From contig SIAL01000069.1 of NCBI GenBank assembly GCA_009691815.1, forward strand, positions 1-11,638: a DNA stretch of 11,638 bases, read 5' to 3'. Positions 7,149 through 11,638 of this stretch are shown here, piece after piece (position 1 is the first letter of the stretch; each line of letters starts with the position of its first letter). The translations under genes and the position numbers were made by a program. Origin of the DNA: Gemmataceae bacterium (lineage in GTDB: Bacteria; Planctomycetota; Planctomycetia; Gemmatales; Gemmataceae). The notes below the pieces were generated by a model. The model searched no databases and had not been told where the DNA came from. It saw only the letters and a program-made list of their open reading frames with translations.

Positions 7149-7822
7149 TTACCGGCCTCCCACAGGCGTTCGCCGCCGGTGAAAGCATTGGCGTTACTCC
7201 CAAGGATGGCCCCCGGGGGAAGTTCAGGAAGGCTTTTCGCGTTGCCGCCCCCCAGCACCACATAGTCGGCGCACAAAACCATCCTGAGTTTATGGACCAC
7301 ATCAAACACCACCATGGTCCAGCGCTTTAGCCCCAATCGCTTTAAGGCTTTGGTGCCCACCCATTCTTCAAAGGTTAGTTTTTTCCGATAGGGCGCATGG
7401 CCTAATTCCAACGGGGCCACCGTGCCATCGATGATCAAAGTGGTGCCAAGGCCAGTGCCCAGTCCCAAAAAGAGCATCCTTCCGCCCTGATAGCTACCCA
7501 ATGCCTGCATGGCGGCGTCGTTGATCAGGCGGGTCGGTTTTCCGAATCCCTTTTCAAAGTCAAAATCCATCCATCCCCGGCCAAGATTCGCCGGCTCCCT
7601 GGTGATTTGGCCTTTGGAAACCGGGCCAGGGAACCCGACACTAATGCAGTCAAAAACGAGGTCGGCCGTATGGTCCTTGACCCCTTCCACCAGATCGTCC
7701 GGAACAAGGTCCGGCCCCGAGGGAAACTTGCGCACCTCTTCAGTTTCGGAAAGCCGCATTTTGACATTGGTCCCGCCAATATCAATCACCAAAATCTTTA
7801 TCGCTTTTTTTACCTTGGTCAT
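7145..7822 (-). CDS. ROK-family kinase, polyphosphate glucokinase-like
   Basis: The 225-aa cytoplasmic sugar kinase has an N-terminal phosphate motif ILVIDIGGTNVK (Asp14-Lys21), a catalytic-region NDAAMQALG (Asn101, Asp102), a second phosphate motif LGLGTGLG (119-126), ELGH (139-142) and the nucleotide motif VVLGGGN (188-194). The zinc-binding Cys cluster of classic ROK hexokinases and repressors is absent, and there is no DNA-binding domain. Length and motif spacing fit the polyphosphate/ATP glucose phosphotransferase subgroup. It likely makes glucose-6-phosphate; use of polyphosphate as donor is inferred. The frame is open to 7951, but ATG 7822 is preferred because GGGAG lies 7 bases before it and the protein then begins just ahead of the family core. 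It is the first gene of an operon with the CPBP protease. Confidence 0.9.
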   Translation of the reverse strand: MTKVKKAIKILVIDIGGTNVKMRLSETEEVRKFPSGPDLVPDDLVEGVKDHTADLVFDCISVGFPGPVSKGQITREPANLGRGWMDFDFEKGFGKPTRLINDAAMQALGSYQGGRMLFLGLGTGLGTTLIIDGTVAPLELGHAPYRKKLTFEEWVGTKALKRLGLKRWTMVVFDVVHKLRMVLCADYVVLGGGNAKSLPELPPGAILGSNANAFTGGERLWEAGK

Positions 7823-7889
7823 GGCGGGACTCCCTAGTACAAACGGCAAATCCAACCCGGGCCAAAAGTACCGGAATGCCGTTGTTGTT

Positions 7890-7918
7890 TTTATAGGGTA
7901 ATTCCAAAATGCGGGCAA
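7890..7918 (-). promoter_or_regulatory. Sigma70-like promoter for the ROK-CPBP operon
   Basis: On the minus strand, TTGCCC (plus 7913-7918) and TATAAA (plus 7890-7895) are separated by exactly 17 bases, upstream of ATG 7822. Transcription would start near 7883, giving a leader of ~60 nt with the GGGAG site. This is recognised by eye only, but spacing and position are good. Confidence 0.45.
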
Positions 7919-8055
7919 TCCGCCAGGATGGGTCCAAGCACTAAGGAGCAACCTTTGCCAACGATTGGGGTTTCACTTGCCGATTGGCTTTGTTCAAACG
8001 AATGCTACTGGGGTTCGACTAGGATCAAGTCTTTAGGCCAATACGCCGATGGTGC

Positions 8056-8253
8056 CTACTTACGATTCTTGCCGCGAGAGGCTTTAGCCCGCGCCTCCTC
8101 CACCCGGAATTGAACAATCTTGGCGATAAGTTTTAGGGGCATCGGTTGGTCGAGGGGAAACTGAACGGAGCCTTTGGCGGTGGGGAAGTTTAACAATTCC
8201 GCCTAGAAGTTCACTATTCCAGATGGAGTCGGGTAGAACCCGATATGGTTCTT
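8056..8253 (-). pseudogene. DUF1801 (YdhG-like) protein remnant with in-frame stop
   Basis: One minus-strand frame reads KNHIGFYPTPSGIVNF, then a TAG (8203-8205), then AELLNFPTAKGSVQFPLDQP and continues through MPLKLIAKIVQFRVEE to a lysine/arginine-rich tail ending at TAG 8056-8058. This matches the C-terminal half of small DUF1801 proteins, where HIGFYP and KGxxQFPLDxPxPxxLI are conserved. The TAG sits where a Lys is expected, so one AAG-to-TAG change could explain it. Upstream of KNHIGFYP the homology stops within a few bases of the repeat at 8259, and the N-terminal half and start codon are missing. The gene is therefore both truncated and interrupted. Related proteins are of uncertain function (iron-chaperone-like fold). 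Confidence 0.75.
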
Positions 8254-8258
8254 GTGCC

Positions 8259-8300
8259 TTACGAGCCGGAAGCGTTTGCAACGGACAAATCAGGAACAGG
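8259..8300 (+). repeat. ACGAGCCGGA dispersed repeat, copy A
   Basis: It begins TTACGAGCCGGA and ends ACGGACAAATCAGG, followed by AACAGG. In the middle CGTT-TGC-AACG forms a 4-bp hairpin with a 3-base loop. It shares the same frame of conserved blocks with copies at 8313 and 11176. It abuts the truncated end of the DUF1801 pseudogene. Confidence 0.75.
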
Positions 8301-8312
8301 TTGTGTTGTGTT

Positions 8313-8343
8313 TTACGAGCCGGACGCGTCAGGTACGGACAAA
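8313..8343 (+). repeat. ACGAGCCGGA dispersed repeat, copy B
   Basis: It is in tandem with copy A, with start-to-start spacing of 54 bp. It reads TTACGAGCCGGA, CGCGTCAGGT, ACGGACAAA. The internal stem is reduced to CGT/ACG. It diverges from copies A and C after ACGGACAAA. Confidence 0.75.
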
Positions 8344-8413
8344 CGATGCAAGCCTGTTCTTAATAACTGTTTCCTGTTCCCTCATTGCAAAATTAACCGC
8401 CAAGGCCCTAGAT

Positions 8414-9187
8414 CTAACTGCTCCATAGCCCCTGCAAAACACAACAGAGATCCTTTTTAATGGACTTAAACCGGGGTATTTTCCTTCCTGTCAACTCATC
8501 CGTATACAAATCCCTTCGAATCTCCACCATGATGGAAGAGACCCGCCGATCCACCTGAAAATGGGCCATGGGGACTAGGGATCCCTTAAAGGGTCGGTTC
8601 ACTTCCACCGAATATCCTCGTGCAAGAAATCCGTTGACACATGCCTCCTCCAACTCCTTGGGAGTATGGAAGGGATCTGTCCCAATGCAAATTTCGGGAC
8701 GATTTTGCGATTGATCCCATTCGTAGGGGAGCGGCCGGGAAGGGAAACTATGGGCGTCAAGGATAAGGCAGCGATTGTGGCTGGCCAGAGTATCGTCCAC
8801 CAGTTCCGTAAGGCGGGCGTGATGGGGCCGATAAAAGCACTCCAGCAGACGGGTCCGTTCGGTTGGGGAAAGGGACCGCCTTAAGGAATCGCCATGGGCC
8901 GTCTTTGTGTAAAGGACACCCATCCCCTTTTGAACCATTATCTCCCTGGCATCGTCCTCGAATCGTTCCGGATCGACCAACAGGCGGCTCATGGGAAAAC
9001 GAAGAGTTCGAACCTCTTGGGGGGGAAAGGAAAAAAGATCATCCGTGTGGGCATCTGTCATGCGGATCCGCTCGGCCATCAAATCCTCATCGGACAAAAG
9101 GAATTGGTCGCGAAACTCTAGCGGAATATGGCGAGAGGCATGAGGCATGTGAACAATACATTTGGGAATGGAAAATGGTGATACCAT
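8414..9187 (-). CDS. N-formylglutamate amidohydrolase family protein
   Basis: The 257-aa cytoplasmic metallohydrolase belongs to the N-formylglutamate amidohydrolase (FGase) family. Metal- and substrate-binding motifs are visible in order: CIVHMPHASRHIP (His13, His16), FPMSRLLVDPERFEDD (64-79), HGDSLRRSLSPTER, LILDAHSFPS (Asp144, His146) and VEIRRDLY (Glu222, Arg224). In histidine degradation this enzyme releases glutamate from N-formylglutamate, but no other hut gene is nearby, so the true substrate may be another N-acylated amino acid or amide. ATG 9187 has AAGGG six bases upstream. It is the last gene of the minus-strand run and follows the acidic unassigned gene after 25 bp, which suggests co-transcription. 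No terminator was recognised downstream. Confidence 0.9.
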   Translation of the reverse strand: MVSPFSIPKCIVHMPHASRHIPLEFRDQFLLSDEDLMAERIRMTDAHTDDLFSFPPQEVRTLRFPMSRLLVDPERFEDDAREIMVQKGMGVLYTKTAHGDSLRRSLSPTERTRLLECFYRPHHARLTELVDDTLASHNRCLILDAHSFPSRPLPYEWDQSQNRPEICIGTDPFHTPKELEEACVNGFLARGYSVEVNRPFKGSLVPMAHFQVDRRVSSIMVEIRRDLYTDELTGRKIPRFKSIKKDLCCVLQGLWSS

Positions 9188-9212
9188 AGTACGCCCTTAA
9201 TGTGGAAGAAAA

Positions 9213-9620
9213 TTAGGGTAAAATGTCACTCACATCCTCGCCTTGTTCCTTCAAATACTCCTGAACCTGTTTGGCAAAAACTGGATCCAACATAGCAATC
9301 ACATTCACATCTATATCATACTGATCAAGCATTTCATCAGACCCAATGCCCCTATAGGAGTCAACCAATTCCTCCGGGGTAAAGATTTCCGAAACCCGAT
9401 CATATTCCCTGATTCCATTCTCGAATCCATCCTCTTCTTCTCCCTCGGGGTAATAATGTTCGGCCACTAGGGTGAAGGACTTGTATTTTTCCTTTATCAG
9501 ATAAATGGAGTGGCAAAATCCTGATCCCCACATATCTTGGGACGGTTGTTCGTAGAGACAAACCTTTGTGATTCTTTTTTTCTTTTTTTTGGGAGTTTTT
9601 CCCTCTTCGGATCCAGCCAT
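9213..9620 (-). CDS. Uncharacterised acidic protein with poly-lysine N-terminus
   Basis: The product is a 135-aa protein that I do not recognise. It starts MAGSEEGKTPKKKKKRITK, a basic stretch encoded by A8 and A7 tracts. A beta-rich part follows (about 18-57, VCLYEQPSQDMWGSG and FCHSIYLIKEKYKSFTLVAE), then a strongly acidic linker (EGEEEDGFENG). The C-terminal half is helical and acidic (TPEELVDSYRGIGSDEMLDQ, FAKQVQEYLKEQGED). There is no signal peptide or membrane segment. The start at 9620 is chosen over ATG 9626 because AAGGAG abuts the earlier ATG but lies six bases before this one. It lies between the ASCH gene (91 bp upstream) and the amidohydrolase (25 bp downstream). Its size and acidity are reminiscent of immunity-like or regulatory proteins, but that is speculation. 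Confidence 0.75.
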   Translation of the reverse strand: MAGSEEGKTPKKKKKRITKVCLYEQPSQDMWGSGFCHSIYLIKEKYKSFTLVAEHYYPEGEEEDGFENGIREYDRVSEIFTPEELVDSYRGIGSDEMLDQYDIDVNVIAMLDPVFAKQVQEYLKEQGEDVSDILP

Positions 9621-9626
9621 AACCAT

Positions 9627-9632
9627 CTCCTT
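9627..9632 (-). promoter_or_regulatory. Shine-Dalgarno AAGGAG that decides a start
   Basis: Minus-strand AAGGAG runs directly into ATG 9626-9624 with no spacer, but is six bases from ATG 9620-9618. Initiation should therefore be at the second ATG. Confidence 0.7.
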
Positions 9633-9711
9633 TTCGTCGTGTCTAAAAGCCCTAAAACCAAATACTATTGCTGTGTTCCTTTGCCTTTTTCCCCCATGGA
9701 TTCCGGGGTAC

Positions 9712-10149
9712 TTATTTCTTCCCTTGGGGCAAAAACATATCGTCCTCGGGTTCCAAACCGATGCTGAAAATGCCCAAATTTCCCGTCCAGGGGATTGGTT
9801 TTTTCAAAACCCGGGCATTCTCCAGCAGAAAGCACCATTCCCCGTGCTGATGGATCGATTTTTTCCGACTTTCGGCAACCTCGACGGTGACGCAATCCAC
9901 CAGGTCCACCATCCCAATAATGGCGCCAAAGCTGAGTTCATTCCAGGGGGGAAGCCCCGGGAAAAACTTTTTGCGCCTTTCCTTGGCCCAATCCGCCGGC
10001 TCCGTGCCAAGGATATTGTCGGGGCTTTTACTCGCGTGAATCCAAATGGGGCCGCGATAATCGGTGTACCAGCTCCGATTTTCACAATCCTTCCAGCCAT
10101 GAACAGCACCCCATGCGAAGGGTTGCTTGAGTGAAATCGCCTTGGCCAT
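9712..10149 (-). CDS. ASCH-domain protein
   Basis: The 145-aa protein is essentially one ASCH domain (PUA-like fold, RNA-binding or RNA/nucleoside-modifying). Motifs are ISLKQPFAWGAVHGWKDCEN (5-24) followed by RSW, YRGPIWIHAS (31-40), FGAIIGMVDLVDCV (74-87), WCFLLEN and PIPWTGNLGIF (118-128). Family members bind RNA or act on N4-acetylcytidine, but catalytic competence of this one is not established. ATG 10149 is preferred over ATG 10194 because AGGAG lies 8 bases before it and the conserved core starts immediately. It follows the DUF3293 gene after 60 bp in the same direction. It is probably cytoplasmic, with no export signal. Confidence 0.9.
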   Translation of the reverse strand: MAKAISLKQPFAWGAVHGWKDCENRSWYTDYRGPIWIHASKSPDNILGTEPADWAKERRKKFFPGLPPWNELSFGAIIGMVDLVDCVTVEVAESRKKSIHQHGEWCFLLENARVLKKPIPWTGNLGIFSIGLEPEDDMFLPQGKK

Positions 10150-10209
10150 CGTGGTTTCTCCTGTCCAATGGGGTGAATTAACAATCTTTTCCAAAGATAC
10201 TAATAGGTG

Positions 10210-10626
10210 CTATTGCCTATCCACCTTTTCCCGAAATGGACCAATGGGGATCAACCCCCTCCTGACATCGCAATAGCTGAGGGAAAGTTGGTCGCCCTGA
10301 ACATGGTACAGGGCGTCCTGTAGGTATTTCTCCCCAAGGTCGCAAGCAACCGTAAAAGGGATCGGCACAGCCCAACCGGGTTCCTCATGGGCCGAATCGT
10401 GTTCTTCGGGTTCCGAATCGGGGGCGTAGCCGGTGATGCGTTGGGGTTCATGCCCCAATGCGCGAAGTTCCGCCTCCAGCCGTTGATAGGCGTTTTGATT
10501 TCGCTCATCGGGCCACACCTGTCCGGTGGTGGCATGGGCGGTGAGGATAACAAATTCCAACGGAAAGTCCGTGGGGCTGTCGATCCGAAACCGGGTTGTC
10601 CGGTAGTATTCGGGAACGGTGAACAT
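10210..10626 (-). CDS. DUF3293-like protein
   Basis: The product is a 138-aa cytoplasmic protein. Its layout fits DUF3293: an N-terminal YYRTTRFRI, the strand EFVILTAHATTG (24-35) followed by ERNQNAYQRLEAELRALGHE (41-60), ITGYAPD, an acidic His-containing loop (EPEEHDSAHEEPGWAVPIP), then a C-terminal LGEKYLQDALYHVQGDQL and a short tail. No enzymatic function is established for the family. The frame is open to a GTG at 10680, which would add 18 residues, but ATG 10626 has AAGGA seven bases upstream and begins just ahead of the family core. It lies 72 bp downstream of the 64-aa ORF and 60 bp upstream of the ASCH gene. Identification from memory of the family pattern is fairly good but unverified. 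Confidence 0.75.
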   Translation of the reverse strand: MFTVPEYYRTTRFRIDSPTDFPLEFVILTAHATTGQVWPDERNQNAYQRLEAELRALGHEPQRITGYAPDSEPEEHDSAHEEPGWAVPIPFTVACDLGEKYLQDALYHVQGDQLSLSYCDVRRGLIPIGPFREKVDRQ

Positions 10627-10698
10627 CTCGTTTTCCTTGCTCTTTGGTTTCTCTGGCAAAGCCCCAAACCGCTTTGCCACGGGCTTTTGGGATGTCCC

Positions 10699-10893
10699 CT
10701 ACTTTCGACCGCGGCCATCATGGTCGCGGCCTTTCCCAGGAAAATTTGGCTTCTCTGCCCTCAAAGAATCCATGGTGCGCCTATCGTCGTCATTGCCGGC
10801 CAGCTTCCTTACGGCCTCTCTTTCGTACAGGTATGGATCAAACTGCCCGTTCGATCCGAAGTGTCCTTCTAGCCCTGAAAACTGTTCGCTCAT
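10699..10893 (-). CDS. Small uncharacterised protein (64 aa)
   Basis: The small ORF is preceded by GGGAGG seven bases before ATG 10893, and its start overlaps the stop of the preceding 39-aa ORF as ATGA. This supports real, coupled translation. The sequence starts MSEQFSGLEGHFGSNGQFDP, has a central charged part (YEREAVRKLAGNDDDRRTMD) and ends in a basic low-complexity tail (KGRDHDGRGRK). That tail is encoded by an imperfect inverted repeat at 10709-10729. No domain is recognised. It is followed by the DUF3293 gene. Confidence 0.55.
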   Translation of the reverse strand: MSEQFSGLEGHFGSNGQFDPYLYEREAVRKLAGNDDDRRTMDSLRAEKPNFPGKGRDHDGRGRK

Positions 10894-11009
10894 AGCACGC
10901 CCTCCCTTTCAATGGTTTGGTAAAAACGCCTCACCCTTCGGTGGATCTCGTCCGAGATCTGGCCCGTTCTGGACTTGGAAACAGCAAGCTCCCCGATCAA
11001 AAAATCCAT
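10890..11009 (-). CDS. Small uncharacterised protein (39 aa or longer)
   Basis: It reads MDFLIGELAVSKSRTGQISD and continues EIHRRVRRFYQTIEREGVL, an amphipathic, helix-prone basic sequence. ATG 11009 has AGGAAG five bases upstream. A longer form could begin at TTG 11051, adding 14 residues. Its stop overlaps the next start (ATGA at 10890-10893). It resembles the small N-terminal protein of a two-gene module, but no family is recognised. It is much too short for typical gene callers. Confidence 0.5.
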   Translation of the reverse strand: MDFLIGELAVSKSRTGQISDEIHRRVRRFYQTIEREGVL

Positions 11010-11403
11010 GGATACTTCCTGCCTTGATGGAATCCCAACTTCCCCGGCCAAACGGGATCGGGTGGGATTTCGCTTTCACCAACCTTTTTACCCACCAACC
11101 TAAAAAGAATTTCACCAAGGGGGAAAAATTGTCCAGAAAAATAAGGAGAAGCATGTGTCATCCAGCCGTGTTCCTTTACGAGCCGGAATCGTCGGCGACG
11201 GACAAATCAGGGGGGAAACGGTGGCGGTTACCGTTTTCAACGATCGGGGCTGTATTGAAGTAGTAGGCAGACTCCGTGTGCCGATTTTGATTTACGGCCC
11301 GTCGGGTGGGCCTCCGACGAGGGCGGTTTGAAGGCGGACGGCACACGGAGCTTGCCTACTACTTTTGGATATTGAAAAGGAAAGGGTGAAATGAGGTGAA
11401 TCG
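11010..11403. other. 394-bp repeat-rich region without a convincing gene
   Basis: This is the leader side of the small-gene cassette and the tail side of the 59-aa gene. It contains the third ACGAGCCGGA repeat (11176-11211) and most of composite element copy 2 (11259-11420). No good promoter for the minus-strand cassette was found by eye in 11010-11175. A plus-strand ORF, 11153-11263, starts with a good AAGGAG (11143-11148) but reads through both repeats, so it is not called. Confidence 0.55.
11176..11211 (+). repeat. ACGAGCCGGA dispersed repeat, copy C
   Basis: It begins TTACGAGCCGGA and ends ACGGACAAATCAGG, matching copy A at both ends. The middle reads CGTC-GGC-GACG, again a 4-bp hairpin with a 3-base loop but with different bases from copy A, so pairing is preserved. 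It sits 47 bp from composite element copy 2. Confidence 0.75.
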
Positions 11404-11420
11404 CTAACCTGACCCGTTTT
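11259..11420 (-). repeat. Composite palindromic element, copy 2 (reverse orientation)
   Basis: Read on the minus strand it matches copy 1 (1021-1183): AAAACGGGTCAGGTTAG, then a ~40-bp pyrimidine-rich segment with CTTTTCAATATCCAAAAG, then inverted arms. The arms at 11259-11283 and 11339-11363 pair at 23 of 25 positions. A central hairpin, CGTCGG at 11300-11305 with CCGACG at 11314-11319, replaces the unrelated central hairpin of copy 1. The flanking words TTCAAAC and TAAAT are kept. Arms and central stem could form a cruciform. The distal edge contains the stop codon of the 59-aa gene. Confidence 0.8.
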
Positions 11421-11583
11421 TTCTTTCCGGCTCTGTCCTCCTCGGGGGATAAGTTACGAACTTTTGCCCGCTCTTTTTCTCCTGCTCCTTGATGTCTTGG
11501 AATATCGCATCGAGGTCGTAATTGAACATCGCCGCGTGGGCGTCGCGAACGCGCCGAACCTCCTCCACGATGGGATCGTTCAT
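11404..11583 (-). CDS. Small 59-aa protein, likely antitoxin-like partner
   Basis: It starts MNDPIVEEVRRVRDAHAAMF, continues NYDLDAIFQDIKEQEKKSGQ and ends KFVTYPPRRTEPERKNGSG. From memory this pattern (DPIVEEVR..R..HAA.FNYDL.AIF.DIK..E..SG..FV..PPRR) matches a widespread family of ~60-aa proteins in planctomycetes and cyanobacteria, often encoded next to toxin-like genes. No database check was made. GGAG lies 8 bases before ATG 11583, and the start overlaps the preceding gene's stop (ATGA). The last four codons and the TAG stop (11404-11406) lie within the conserved start of composite element copy 2, so the tail has probably been re-written by that element. The product is cytoplasmic and largely helical. 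Confidence 0.75.
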   Translation of the reverse strand: MNDPIVEEVRRVRDAHAAMFNYDLDAIFQDIKEQEKKSGQKFVTYPPRRTEPERKNGSG

Positions 11584-11638
11584 GGTTTTGTCTCCAAAAG
11601 TTCCTCGTGGGTGCAGATAATCGGAGCCTTGAGTCCCT
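11580..11638 (-). CDS. C-terminal end of a gene leaving the window, unassigned
   Basis: Only 18 residues and the stop are in the window: GLKAPIICTHEELLETKP. The TGA overlaps the ATG of the 59-aa gene by 4 bp, so the two are coupled. The short hydrophobic strand followed by an HEELLE helix is compatible with the end of a PIN-domain (VapC-like) toxin, as expected beside an antitoxin-like partner. This fragment is too short to decide. Confidence 0.5.
   Translation of the reverse strand, partial: GLKAPIICTHEELLETKP

Larger units (their letters stand above)
7823..8413. other. 591-bp decayed intergenic region
   Basis: No intact gene is present. From left to right it contains the leader and promoter of the ROK operon, about 130 bp in which nothing is recognised (7920-8055), a DUF1801 pseudogene on the minus strand (8056-8253), and two copies of the ACGAGCCGGA repeat (8259-8343). 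The last part (8344-8413) contains the CCTGTTC words at 8351-8357 and 8373-8379, the inverse of GGAACAGG at 8293-8300. Long ORFs crossing it on both strands do not read as proteins. Confidence 0.6.

Noticed and set aside
7823..7951. Longer form of the ROK kinase starting at 7951
   Set aside because: The extra 43 residues cover the promoter-like TTGCCC-17-TATAAA and look like untranslated sequence. ATG 7822 has a good GGGAG.
8011..8022. GGGGTTCGACTAGG resembling a tRNA T-loop
   Set aside because: The flanks do not pair as a T-stem, and no anticodon arm or acceptor stem is present. No tRNA or tmRNA was found.
8259..8343. Tandem repeats A and B as a mini CRISPR array
   Set aside because: There are only two copies 54 bp apart, diverged inside the repeat, with no cas genes nearby. 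They fit a dispersed repeat family.
8245..8460. Plus-strand 71-aa ORF through repeats A and B
   Set aside because: It consists of repeat translation, has no ribosome binding site and runs antisense into the end of the amidohydrolase gene.
10202..10214. AATAG-GTG-CTATT small palindrome as a regulatory site
   Set aside because: It has only five base pairs, is AT-rich and overlaps the stop of the DUF3293 gene. It is easily due to chance.
10709..10729. 8-bp inverted repeat (CCGCGGCC / GGTCGCGG) as a terminator
   Set aside because: It lies within the coding tail of the 64-aa ORF, has a mismatch in the minus transcript and no T-run after it.
10909..11154. Minus-strand 81-aa ORF with a hydrophobic start (MLLLIFLDNF)
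   Set aside because: It overlaps the better supported 39-aa ORF in a different frame, has no membrane segment long enough to be convincing and no clear ribosome binding site.

Overview
This window looks like a chromosomal segment from a member of the Planctomycetota, probably a Gemmata-like lineage. That placement is inferred from protein style and repeats, without any search. The supporting features are a partial Rpn-type PD-(D/E)XK nuclease of the kind found in many paralogs in planctomycetes, a secreted TlpA-like redoxin, a GxDLY/SGNH esterase, a ROK kinase of the polyphosphate-glucokinase type, short GC-rich dispersed repeats with an ACGAGCCGGA core, and a palindromic element with arms reading GGCACACTCCGTGTGCC. 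There is no rRNA, tRNA, CRISPR array or intact transposase.

Left part (1-5678). A truncated nuclease gene runs off the left edge on the minus strand. A 545-bp gene-free stretch follows, carrying an 11-bp inverted repeat and the first copy of a ~163-bp composite palindromic element. Next are a secreted thioredoxin-fold protein (+), a secreted SGNH esterase (-), and, divergent from it, a RluA-type pseudouridine synthase (+) followed after 14 bp by a D-glutamate cyclase (DUF4392) family gene (+).

Middle (5679-8413). A two-gene minus-strand operon has a recognisable sigma70-like promoter at 7890-7918. The ROK-family glucokinase-like gene overlaps by 4 bp (ATGA) a gene for a large multi-spanning CPBP-family intramembrane protease. 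Upstream lies a decayed stretch with a DUF1801 pseudogene, broken by one in-frame stop, that ends against two copies of the ACGAGCCGGA repeat.

Right part (8414-11638). A run of small co-directional minus-strand genes looks like an accessory cassette. In transcription order these are two tiny unassigned ORFs joined by an ATGA overlap, a DUF3293 protein, an ASCH-domain protein, an acidic unassigned protein with a poly-lysine N-terminus, and an N-formylglutamate amidohydrolase. Upstream is a second repeat-rich gap holding the third ACGAGCCGGA copy and the second, oppositely oriented copy of the composite element. The stop codon of a 59-aa toxin-antitoxin-like gene lies inside that element. The 59-aa gene overlaps by 4 bp the end of another gene that leaves the window on the right.

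The most distinctive features are the two structured repeat families, whose hairpins are kept by changes on both sides of the stem, and the small unassigned genes around them. No complete new defence or mobile system can be demonstrated from this sequence alone.
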